Assembly: GCA_900548075.1 (NCBI GenBank)
Contig: URJD01000029.1
Coordinates: 1 to 14,155 of the forward strand
DNA from: an uncultured Collinsella sp.
GTDB lineage: Bacteria; Actinomycetota; Coriobacteriia; Coriobacteriales; Coriobacteriaceae
Direction: 5' to 3'
Length of the DNA: 14,155 bases
The position numbers and the translations under genes are program-made. Shown here in pieces: positions 1 through 5,800 of this stretch (positions are counted from its first letter, which is position 1; every line of letters begins with the position of its first letter). A model generated the notes under the pieces. The model was not told the DNA's origin, made no database searches, and saw only the letters and a list, made by a program, of their open reading frames with translations.

Positions 1-119
1 ACGCCATCGCGGCCTCGATCCTCAAGCTCACCATCAAGGGCGATTCCAACCTGGTGACCGCAGACGAGATCGCAGCCGTGGCATCCGCCGCCGACGGTGG
101 CACCCGCGTCGCCCGTTGA
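1..119 (+). CDS. kdgK: 2-keto-3-deoxygluconate kinase (PfkB family), C-terminal fragment
   Basis: Only the last 38 complete codons are inside the window, read in the frame starting at base 3 and ending with TGA at 117-119; the gene starts off the left edge. The visible tail contains KLTIKGDSNLVTADEIAA and ends DGGTRVAR. This resembles the C-terminus of PfkB-family KDG kinases, which typically run LKHTIPGDFNLVS and end in a short GR/RVxR tail. The enzyme phosphorylates KDG to KDPG in the cytoplasm. The next gene downstream is the KDPG aldolase, the following step in the same pathway, which supports the call. The ATP-binding and catalytic Asp motifs lie outside the window, so a different PfkB sugar kinase is not fully excluded. 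Confidence 0.8.
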   Translation, partial: AIAASILKLTIKGDSNLVTADEIAAVASAADGGTRVAR

Positions 120-134
120 TTCGTTCCCCATTCC

Positions 135-174
135 GCGGACTGCAGCTTTCCATACCCATACCTCTGCAGCCCGC
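135..174. repeat. Hairpin just downstream of kdgK
   Basis: GCGGACTGCAG (135-145) pairs with CTGCAGCCCGC (164-174) with one mismatch and an 18-nt loop. It starts 15 nt after the kdgK stop codon. No T-run follows, so it is not a convincing intrinsic terminator; it may protect the 3' end of the kdgK message or only weaken read-through into eda. Confidence 0.4.
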
Positions 175-243
175 TCCCCGATTCCTCCGGCCAGGTAGAA
201 CCACTTAGTCCCATTCCGGTTTTGTCTGGCATTCCTTCACGAC

Positions 244-322
244 TGGCCTCGTAGCCGGTTCCGAAATTGCTTGTGACCCAAGCAGTGCCTCCGATAACCA
301 ATCCGGAACCGGCTCATGGCCA
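244..322. repeat. Branched hairpin upstream of eda
   Basis: An 11-bp perfect inverted repeat, AGCCGGTTCCG (253-263) with CGGAACCGGCT (304-314), is flanked by an outer TGGCC/GGCCA pairing (244-248 with 318-322). It encloses a second small hairpin, GCTTG/CAAGC (269-273 with 279-283). The element ends about 50 nt before the eda start codon. It could be a structured mRNA leader or processing site between kdgK and eda. No known riboswitch class is recognised and there is no T-tract. Confidence 0.45.
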
Positions 323-374
323 ATCTTCTTTGGCAATCACGCGCCCGTGCGCGCCTCACATCGAAAGGAACGCT

Positions 375-1016
375 ATGTTCGATCAGTTCTACACCACGCT
401 TGAATCCCTGGGCATCGTGCCGGTCGTCGTGCTCGACAAGGTCGAGGATGCCGCACCGCTCGCCCATGCCCTTATGGCAGCCGGCATGAAGTCCGCCGAG
501 GTCACCTTCCGCACTGCCTGCGCCGCCGAGTGCATCGCCGCTATGGCCGAGGCCGAGCCCGAGATGTGCGTCGGCGCCGGCACTGTCCTGACCGTCGAGC
601 AGGTTGAGCAGGCCCGCACCGCCGGTGCCAAGTTCATCGTCTCGCCGGGTTACAACGAGGACGTCGTGAAGCACTGCATCGACATCGACCTGCCCGTCCT
701 TCCCGGCACCGTGACCCCCTCCGAGGTCACTGCTGCCGAGAATCTGGGCCTCAAGGTCACCAAGTTCTTCCCTGCGGCTCAGTATGGTGGCCTCAACACC
801 ATCAAGGCCCTCGCCGCTCCGTTTGTCGGTCATCGCTTTATGCCCACCGGCGGCGTGAGCACCGCCAACGTCGAGGAGTACCTGAGCTCCAGCGCCATCA
901 TCGCCTGTGGTGGCACCTGGATGGTCAAGCCGGCCCTGTTCGCCGACGGCGACTTTTCCAAGGTCGAGCAGATCGCCCGCGAGGCCATGGACGTCGTCAA
1001 GAAGGTCCGCGGCTAG
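375..1016 (+). CDS. eda: KDPG/KHG aldolase (2-dehydro-3-deoxy-phosphogluconate aldolase)
   Basis: A 213-aa class I aldolase of normal family length. It cleaves KDPG to pyruvate and glyceraldehyde-3-phosphate in the cytoplasm, the last step of the Entner-Doudoroff and uronate routes. Family motifs are in order: AEVTFRT (41-47, catalytic Glu42 and Arg46), GAGTV (67-71), FIVSPG (87-92), KFFPA (130-134, Schiff-base Lys130) and PTGGVS (157-162). The start is the ATG at 375, preceded by GAAAGGA (363-369); an in-frame upstream ATG at 267 would add residues with no family resemblance from the hairpin region. It lies downstream of kdgK on the same strand across a 255-bp structured gap, and is followed directly by an intrinsic terminator, so kdgK-eda is probably one transcription unit or two closely linked ones. 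Confidence 0.95.
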   Translation: MFDQFYTTLESLGIVPVVVLDKVEDAAPLAHALMAAGMKSAEVTFRTACAAECIAAMAEAEPEMCVGAGTVLTVEQVEQARTAGAKFIVSPGYNEDVVKHCIDIDLPVLPGTVTPSEVTAAENLGLKVTKFFPAAQYGGLNTIKALAAPFVGHRFMPTGGVSTANVEEYLSSSAIIACGGTWMVKPALFADGDFSKVEQIAREAMDVVKKVRG

Positions 1017-1033
1017 GTTTAGCTCTCTATCGT

Positions 1034-1071
1034 GAAAGGGGGCGTGTCCTAGACCTCGCCCCCTTTCTTTT
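1034..1071 (+). terminator. Intrinsic terminator of eda
   Basis: A perfect 11-bp stem, GAAAGGGGGCG (1034-1044) with CGCCCCCTTTC (1057-1067), has a 12-nt loop and is followed by TTTT. It begins 18 nt after the eda stop codon and ends the kdgK-eda unit. Confidence 0.85.
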
Positions 1072-1172
1072 AAAGCGGCTCGGAAGCGCGCCGTTTCCGT
1101 CACGAACAAGAACCAAAACCGTCTTGTATGCTGATAGAACGTGACGGAAGCGACACGCCCCCGAGCCGCTTT
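1072..1172. repeat. 101-bp long imperfect inverted repeat
   Basis: The outer arms AAAGCGGCTCGG (1072-1083) and CCGAGCCGCTTT (1161-1172) match perfectly over 12 bp. The inner arms CGTTTCCGTCACG (1092-1104) and CGTGACGGAAGCG (1140-1152) match with one G-T pair. The 8-nt segments between them are equal in length on both sides but mostly unpaired. A small ACAAG/CTTGT stem (1106-1110 with 1123-1127) lies in the central loop. It starts immediately after the eda terminator. Its role is unknown; it could be a cruciform, a small palindromic mobile element or the remnant of one. Confidence 0.55.
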
Positions 1173-1220
1173 GCTTTCCCGGTCAATCAACCGACTCAAC
1201 ATAATCCAGTCCACCAAAAC

Positions 1221-1287
1221 AGCTGCGGCGCCGTCTGGAGGAATGGACCCTTGCTTCCGGTCTTTTCCTCCAAGCGGCGCCGCAGCC
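1221..1287. repeat. GC-rich hairpin, possible divergent 67-bp family member
   Basis: GCTGCGGCGCCG (1222-1233) pairs perfectly with CGGCGCCGCAGC (1275-1286). The stem continues inward through TCTGGAGGA and TCCTCCAAG with two mismatches. AAAAC precedes it and CCTTTT follows it, so it could terminate transcription in both directions, for example the convergent gntR. From A1221 to C1287 it spans 67 bp and begins AGCTGCGG, close in size and opening sequence to the AGTTGCGG hairpins nearby; membership of that family is only a suggestion. Confidence 0.5.
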
Positions 1288-1313
1288 TTTTCATGCCCCG
1301 ATTGCACCCCCGC

Positions 1314-1380
1314 ACTTGCGGTGAAATACGGACTGCTTACGCCGCCAAAGCCGCAAAACAGTCCCTATTTAACCGCAACT
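1314..1380. repeat. 67-bp hairpin repeat, copy 1
   Basis: The 22-nt arms 1314-1335 and 1359-1380 form a stem with three mismatches around the sequence TTGCGGTGAAATA. It shares its outer sequence and its exact 67-bp length with copies at 2161-2227 and 12197-12263. It lies 15 bp from the 3' end of the minus-strand gntR gene. No T-run adjoins it on either strand, so it does not read as a standard terminator. Confidence 0.75.
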
Positions 1381-1395
1381 AATAAAGAGGACGAA

Positions 1396-2088
1396 TTAGA
1401 TTGCCGAGTCTTTGGACAGCTCAAAGTAGTCGGGATGCAAGGCGATAACCGGGCCCTGCTCCTCGGGCATTAGATGTAGGTGCGTCTCTGCCAGGTAGCT
1501 CGCCGTGTCGGTATCGCCCTTCTTAATGGCCTCAAGAATCCGGCGATGTTGCCCACGGATCGGCTCCCAGTCCAGATCCTGCGACACCATACGCAACCAG
1601 TTGTATCGCTCGAAATGCGTGTTGACGCTCTTCATCCAATCCCACAACATGTGGCGGCCGGCAATCTCAAAACATGTCTCATGAAACAGGTTGTCCAGGT
1701 CAAAAAAGCGACGCGTTTCGCTGTGGTCGAGCGACTCGGACTCGGCAAGAATCTGCTCGAGCCGATGCTTTTGCTCGGGCGTGGCGGCAGAGCAGCATTT
1801 AATGAGCACACTTCTCTCGAGTTTCTCGCGCAAGAAACAGGCGTTCTCGGCGCGCTCCATGCTGATTTTTGAGACATAGGTGCCGCTTTTGGGACGCGTT
1901 TCCACCAGCTCTTGCTCGCGCAGGCGCACAAAGGACTCGCGAATGGGCGTGCGCCCGATTCCCGTCTCCTTTTCCAGACCAATCGCCGAAAGACGCGTGC
2001 CGGGCCTGAGCTCGGCATAGATGATCTTGGAGCGCAATGCGTTGTACGCCTGGTCTTGCAGGCTCTGATAATGCTGGTGCTGTTCCAT
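1396..2088 (-). CDS. GntR-family transcriptional regulator with FCD ligand domain (FadR type)
   Basis: A 230-aa cytoplasmic DNA-binding regulator. Residues about 8-75 form the GntR winged helix, with helix-turn-helix sequence around 36-58 (ETGIGRTPIRESFVRL) and the wing KSGTYVSK (67-74). Residues about 85-215 are an all-helical FCD domain with the expected metal/ligand set Asp132, His136, His181 and His203. The start is ATG at 2088, with GAGGG just upstream on the minus strand; the longer frame to 2202 would translate the 67-bp hairpin and is rejected. It converges on kdgK-eda and is flanked on both sides by copies of that hairpin. Regulators of this class often sense uronates, hexonates or their breakdown products, so control of the neighbouring KDG genes is a reasonable inference. 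The ligand is not visible in the sequence. Confidence 0.88.
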   Translation of the reverse strand: MEQHQHYQSLQDQAYNALRSKIIYAELRPGTRLSAIGLEKETGIGRTPIRESFVRLREQELVETRPKSGTYVSKISMERAENACFLREKLERSVLIKCCSAATPEQKHRLEQILAESESLDHSETRRFFDLDNLFHETCFEIAGRHMLWDWMKSVNTHFERYNWLRMVSQDLDWEPIRGQHRRILEAIKKGDTDTASYLAETHLHLMPEEQGPVIALHPDYFELSKDSAI

Positions 2089-2160
2089 AAAGCCCTCGGA
2101 TAAGTCCTCGGTTAGTCGAATACCACCATGCAATACTATCGCATCCCCCGCCCCCTCATA

Positions 2161-2227
2161 AGTTGCGGTGGAATAGTTCCTGTTCAAGGCCTTCAGCAGC
2201 AAAAACAGGAACTATTCCACCGCAACT
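2161..2227. repeat. 67-bp hairpin repeat, copy 2 (perfect 24-bp stem)
   Basis: The arms 2161-2184 and 2204-2227 are perfectly complementary over 24 bp, starting AGTTGCGGTGGAATAG, with a 19-nt loop. It lies 73 bp upstream of the minus-strand gntR start codon. The inner stem sequence differs completely from copies 1 and 3 but stays fully paired, which points to selection or a copying mechanism acting on the fold. There is no T-tract on either flank. Confidence 0.85.
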
Positions 2228-2570
2228 TCCAACAGTCTTTTTGGGACGGGGCTCTTTTAGCTACCCTGGCCCGCAGGTCGGCCCCTTGCCACAAAAGGGG
2301 CCCATCTACTACGTTAACGCGGATAGCCCCGACCATGCTGAAAAGTGCGAAAACAAAACCGCGGGTAGAGAGCTTATCGATTTTCAAAATAGCCGGCTAT
2401 GGTTGACCTCTGCGGCTTAAACGTAGCAGATAGGCCCTATTCGTGGCACAGCACTACTCCATCCCAAATTGGCACCCCGAGCCCTCGTGAGTTGCCAACA
2501 AGCTGTTCGCCCAGCGTTTTATCCGCGCGGCATTTGGAAAATAGCACCACCGCAAAACCCGCGAGTAGCG
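2228..2570. other. Non-coding stretch upstream of the ATPase gene
   Basis: I find no credible coding region here; the short open frames have no recognisable protein features. It contains a short hairpin, GGCCCCTT (2280-2287) with AAGGGGCC (2295-2302), without a T-run. It also holds an imperfect direct repeat: AAAACCGCGGGTAGAGAGCT at 2355-2374, continuing TA, resembles AAAACCCGCGAGTAGCGCTT at 2554-2573, continuing A. The second copy runs straight into the 10-bp tandem array, so the two may be duplicated promoter-proximal sequence. Confidence 0.4.
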
Positions 2571-2640
2571 CTTACTTTGCTATATCTCACTATAATTTGC
2601 TATATCTTGCTATACTTTGCTATATCTTGCTATATCTTGA
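2571..2640. repeat. 10-bp-period tandem array (consensus TATATCTTGC)
   Basis: Six consecutive 10-bp units run from 2581 to 2640: TATATCTCAC, TATAATTTGC, TATATCTTGC, TATACTTTGC, TATATCTTGC and TATATCTTGA. A degenerate seventh, CTTACTTTGC, lies at 2571-2580. The period is exactly 10, close to one helical turn, so every unit faces the same side of the DNA. The array ends 15 bp before the ATPase start codon. Units contain -10-like hexamers (TATAAT 2591-2596, TATACT 2611-2616) and TTGCTA -35-like hexamers 18 bp apart in places, so it may also be the promoter. Confidence 0.9.
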
Positions 2641-2655
2641 GCAAAGGTGGCTCAC

Positions 2656-3747
2656 ATGCAAACAAACCCTTTTAAGCCCACAGCAGGTAAAACACCTCCC
2701 ACGATTATCGGCCGCGAAGATGTGCTCGAAGAATTCAATGAGGGCCTCGTCAACGGGCCTGGTGCCCCGGGGCGCCTAATGCGCATAGCCGGCGTCCGTG
2801 GAACGGGCAAGACGGTCCTCCTTGACGAGTGCTCACGTTTGGCGCAAAGCCGTGGCTGGACGGTCATAAAAGAGGTCGCAACCGAGGGACTTTGCCAGCG
2901 CATTCTCGAACAGCTGCAGCCCAAATTCCAGGCCAAGCACGCCAGATTTGAGCCCACCGTAGCTGGCATATCCATCGGCAGCATAGACATTGAGCGAATC
3001 GGCCCATCGCTACGCGACGCCATGAGACAGACAACATCCAAGAATGGAAATGGCCTGCTCATCACTCTCGACGAGGTTCAAGACGCAGAGCTCGATGAGG
3101 TCCGAACGCTCTCCATTGCGATTCAGCAGGTTATCGGCGAAGACCTTGATATCGCCTTTGTTTTTGCTGGGCTGCCTTCGATGATTGAAAGCATCATCAA
3201 CGGAAAGACACTTACGTTTTTGCGCCGTGCCCTCCCCTTTGACCTGAAGGCTGTGGCAGTAACCGAAGTGTCGTACTCCCTCGAGGAAACCATTGAAGCG
3301 TCTGGCATGGAGTTGCAGCCAGGTATTGCCGGCCAACTTGCCGAGGCAACGCAAGGCTATCCTTTCATGATCCAACTCGTTGGATACTACGCATGGCAGT
3401 TGGCAAGACGCGCACATACACCGATTATTGGAGAAGAAGAAGCCGAGCGCGGCATTGCAACGGCACGCGAACGCTTCTGCGCCATGGTGATTGAGCCCGC
3501 GCTGCAGCGCATTCCGCCCACGTGCATCGCTTATCTGCTGAGCATGGCGTCTTTGGGGCAGACGAGCTCGACCAGCATGGTTGCCGATGCCCTAAACAAA
3601 ACGCCTCAACAGGTGAGCTCCGTCCGCAGCCGCCTGTTAAGAGAATCGATTATCGAAGCTCCTTCGTACGGCAAGGTCTCATTTGCCATCCCCTACATGC
3701 GCGACTACCTCTACGAACACAAAGCCGAACTGGAAGTTGAACTGTAG
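2656..3747 (+). CDS. Orphan AAA+ ATPase with C-terminal winged helix (ORC/Cdc6-like ATP-binding protein)
   Basis: A 363-aa soluble protein. Walker A is GVRGTGKT (46-53); Walker B is LLITLDE (134-140); a sensor-1-like strand AFVFAGLP follows at 168-174; and TQGYPFMIQLVGYYAW (232-247) matches the sensor-2/lid region of ORC-type and STAND-like ATPases. Residues about 285-352 look like a winged helix (ADALNKTPQQVSSVRSRL, then a basic and hydrophobic wing). No nuclease, protease or membrane segment is seen. The ATG at 2656 follows AAAGGTGG with good spacing; a GTG at 2647 overlaps that site and is less likely. It has no operon partner. It is preceded by a helically phased repeat array and followed by a diverged tandem duplication. 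Codon use looks less GC-biased than its neighbours, suggesting transfer. The cellular role is unknown; DNA binding and ATP-dependent oligomerisation are inferred from the fold. Confidence 0.75.
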   Translation: MQTNPFKPTAGKTPPTIIGREDVLEEFNEGLVNGPGAPGRLMRIAGVRGTGKTVLLDECSRLAQSRGWTVIKEVATEGLCQRILEQLQPKFQAKHARFEPTVAGISIGSIDIERIGPSLRDAMRQTTSKNGNGLLITLDEVQDAELDEVRTLSIAIQQVIGEDLDIAFVFAGLPSMIESIINGKTLTFLRRALPFDLKAVAVTEVSYSLEETIEASGMELQPGIAGQLAEATQGYPFMIQLVGYYAWQLARRAHTPIIGEEEAERGIATARERFCAMVIEPALQRIPPTCIAYLLSMASLGQTSSTSMVADALNKTPQQVSSVRSRLLRESIIEAPSYGKVSFAIPYMRDYLYEHKAELEVEL

Positions 3748-3764
3748 AAACGGCAACTGCCCTG

Positions 3765-3821
3765 CAAGACGAAAACCGTTTTCGTACGGATTTAAAGCAG
3801 ACGTAAACGGTTTTCGTCTTG
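3765..3821. repeat. 17-bp perfect inverted repeat (hairpin) within the tandem duplication
   Basis: CAAGACGAAAACCGTTT (3765-3781) is exactly complementary to AAACGGTTTTCGTCTTG (3805-3821), with a 23-nt spacer. It begins 17 bp after the ATPase stop codon. Its left arm also forms a smaller palindrome, ACGAAAA-CCG-TTTTCGT. No T-tract follows, so a binding site or 3' mRNA hairpin is as likely as a terminator. Confidence 0.7.
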
Positions 3822-3912
3822 ATTTGCGTCCGAAATTAAGACGTAAATTGCGCTTTCGTACGCTTATTACCAGACGCAAATTGTTTTCGTCCGGCTATGC
3901 GTCCCCAATCTA
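3768..3912. repeat. Diverged 72/73-bp tandem duplication
   Basis: Unit A (3768-3839) and unit B (3840-3912) align along their length. Each opens GACGNAAA and then has TTTCGTACG, then CAGACGNAAA, TTTTCGTC and TGCGTCC. A partial fifth GACGAAAA occurs at 3913-3920. The GACG starts fall at 3768, 3800, 3840, 3873 and 3913, giving alternating spacings of 32, 40, 33 and 40. Each half-unit is a degenerate palindrome of type ACGNAAA-NNN-TTTTCGT. It lies between the ATPase stop and its terminator. Confidence 0.75.
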
Positions 3913-3920
3913 GACGAAAA

Positions 3921-3953
3921 GAGCCCCGAGCTCGTATGAACTCGGGGCTCTTT
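3921..3953. terminator. Bidirectional intrinsic terminator between ATPase and dehydratase genes
   Basis: A perfect 10-bp stem, GAGCCCCGAG (3921-3930) with CTCGGGGCTC (3941-3950), has a 10-nt loop. It is followed by TTT on the plus strand and preceded by AAAA, which reads TTTT on the minus strand. It sits between two convergent genes and can serve both, more strongly for the minus-strand dehydratase. Confidence 0.8.
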
Positions 3954-3996
3954 GCGCCACGCATCTATGAGAGGAGAAATTCGATGCGCACGGGCG

Positions 3997-5775
3997 CTAC
4001 TCCATGTAGCCGCCCTGAATGGCGGAAACTGCATGCTCGGTAAAGAACTTGAGCGTGCCGGAGGTATAGCGATTAGCCTTGGGCTTCCAAGCGGCTCGGC
4101 GCTCGGCCAGGACGGCGTCGACCTCAGCCGGCTCCATCTCCTTGCCGGCGATGCCCACGATGGACAGCGAGCGCTCGGGGATGTTGATCTGGATCAGATC
4201 ACCTTCCTCGATCAGGGCAATCGGGCCGCCCACGGCAGCCTCGGGCGAAACGTGACCGATAGCCGGGCCCTTGGAGGCGCCGGAGAAGCGGCCGTCGGTG
4301 ATGAGGGCAATGCTCGCACCCAGCTCGGGATCGCTGGCGATAGCCTCAGTGGTGTAGAACATCTCGGGCATTCCGGAACCCTTGGGACCCTCATAGCGAA
4401 TGATAACGGCATCGCCGGGCTTGACCTCATGCGTCAGGACGGCGTGAATGGCGTCCTCCTCGCAGTCGAACGGACGGGCCTTGAGCGTAGCCTGGAACAT
4501 CTCGCGCGGAACGACGGTGTGCTTGACGACCGCGCCCTCGGGAGCAAGATTGCCGTGGAGGATGGCGATGGAACCGTCGGTGCCGAAGGCCTGGTCAAAC
4601 GGACGGATGATGTCCTCGCGCTTGAGATTCCACTTCTCAAGGTAACGACCGCACTTCTCGTAGTAACCGTTGTTCTTGAGGTCCTCGAGGTTCTCGCCGA
4701 GAGTCTTGCCGGTGACGGTCATAACGTCGAGGTGGAGCATCGACTTGATCTCCTCCATAATGCGCGGCACGCCGCCCGCATAGTAGAAGAACTGCGCCGG
4801 CCACTCGCCTGCGGGGCGAACGTTGAGCAGGTAGTGGGCGCCACGGTGCAGGCGATCGAAATCGTCGGCGGACATCTCGATGCCAAACTCGCGGGCGATC
4901 GCGGGGATGTGCAGCAGCGAGTTGGTTGAGCCGGAGATGGCACCGTGGACCATAATGAGGTTCTCGAAGGACTCCTTGGTCACGATGTCGCGCGGGCACA
5001 GGTTGTGCTCGGAGAGCCACACGGACTGGCGGCCGGCCTCGCGGGCAAACTCACGCAGATCAGAGCTGGTTGCGGGCAGCAGGGCCGTGCCGGGGAGCAT
5101 AAGGCCCAGGGCCTCGGCGGTAACCTGCATGGTCGACGCGGTGCCCATAAAGGAGCAGGCGCCGCAGCTGGGGCATGCGTTGTGCTTGGCAAATTCAAGC
5201 CCCTCGCGGGAGATCTCGCCGCGCTCGTAGCGGGCAGAAATCGCCCCGAGCTGCTCCAGGGTCAACAGATCGGGGCCGGCATCCATGACACCGCCGGTAA
5301 CGACGATGGAGGGGATGTTGATGCGGCCCATGGCCATGAGGTTCGCAGGCAGGCCCTTATCGCAGCTGGCGACAAAGACGCCGGCGTCGAACGGGGTGGC
5401 CTTGGCATGAATCTCGATCATGTTGGCGATCATGTCGCGGCTGGGCAGCGAGTAGTTAATGCCGTCGTGGCCCTGGGCCTCGCCGTCGCAGATATCGGTG
5501 CAGAAGTAACGGGCACCGTGACCGCCAGCCTCGGCAACGCCGGCACGGACCTCCTCGACCAACTCAAACAGGCCGGCAGAACCCGGGTGCGAGTCGCCGA
5601 ACGTCGACTCGATAATGACCTGCGGCTTGTCCAGATCCTCGATGGACCAGCCAGAGCCCAGACGCAGCGGGTCCATCTCGGGGCTGATGGTGCGGAACTT
5701 GCCGGAACGCGGCTGCAGCTTGGCAACCAGGTCGGCTGCCTCCTGCTGAATCTGTGCCTTGGTCTTCTCGTCCAT
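3997..5775 (-). CDS. IlvD/Edd-family sugar-acid dehydratase (hexonate/pentonate dehydratase)
   Basis: A 592-aa Fe-S dehydratase of the usual family length. Conserved blocks are CDGEAQGHDGINYSLPSRD (96-114), the cluster Cys in ASCDK (Cys138), PSCGACSFMGTASTM (202-216, with the likely cluster Cys207), NLAPEG (409-414) and ITDGRFSGASKGPAIGHVSP (492-511, catalytic Ser498). The CDKGLPA and CxFMGTASTxQVTAEALG blocks resemble E. coli YagF/YjhG-type pentonate dehydratases more than true IlvD. Together with gntP, kdgK and eda this suggests it turns an aldonate such as gluconate into KDG. The exact substrate cannot be read from sequence. The start is ATG 5775 after AGAGGAGAG; a frame upstream to 5811 lacks this site. 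It lies 108 bp downstream of gntP on the same strand, with a GntR-like operator in the gap. Confidence 0.85.
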   Translation of the reverse strand: MDEKTKAQIQQEAADLVAKLQPRSGKFRTISPEMDPLRLGSGWSIEDLDKPQVIIESTFGDSHPGSAGLFELVEEVRAGVAEAGGHGARYFCTDICDGEAQGHDGINYSLPSRDMIANMIEIHAKATPFDAGVFVASCDKGLPANLMAMGRINIPSIVVTGGVMDAGPDLLTLEQLGAISARYERGEISREGLEFAKHNACPSCGACSFMGTASTMQVTAEALGLMLPGTALLPATSSDLREFAREAGRQSVWLSEHNLCPRDIVTKESFENLIMVHGAISGSTNSLLHIPAIAREFGIEMSADDFDRLHRGAHYLLNVRPAGEWPAQFFYYAGGVPRIMEEIKSMLHLDVMTVTGKTLGENLEDLKNNGYYEKCGRYLEKWNLKREDIIRPFDQAFGTDGSIAILHGNLAPEGAVVKHTVVPREMFQATLKARPFDCEEDAIHAVLTHEVKPGDAVIIRYEGPKGSGMPEMFYTTEAIASDPELGASIALITDGRFSGASKGPAIGHVSPEAAVGGPIALIEEGDLIQINIPERSLSIVGIAGKEMEPAEVDAVLAERRAAWKPKANRYTSGTLKFFTEHAVSAIQGGYME

Positions 5776-5800
5776 GATGCTCTCCTCTTTTGATTTGAAC

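Noticed and set aside
237..1307. A 356-codon open frame on the minus strand antisense to eda
   Set aside because: It runs antisense through eda and the hairpins downstream of it, its composition is that of a mirrored GC-rich gene, and it has no recognisable domain. eda has every family motif.
1314..2227. Treating the 67-bp hairpins simply as intrinsic terminators
   Set aside because: Copies 1 and 2 lack a T-run on either strand; only copy 3 has one, on the minus strand.
2280..2302. GGCCCCTT/AAGGGGCC hairpin as a terminator
   Set aside because: No T-run follows on the plus strand and no gene ends nearby to use it.
2571..2640. CRISPR array
   Set aside because: Units are 10 bp and directly adjacent with no spacers, and no cas gene is present.
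3997..5775. Annotation as ilvD of valine/isoleucine synthesis
   Set aside because: Motif variants resemble YagF/YjhG and the context is gntP, kdgK and eda, with no branched-chain genes nearby.
3952..5793. Long plus-strand open frames over the dehydratase gene
   Set aside because: They mirror the codons of the minus-strand dehydratase and show no motifs; the terminator and ribosome site positions fit the minus-strand gene.
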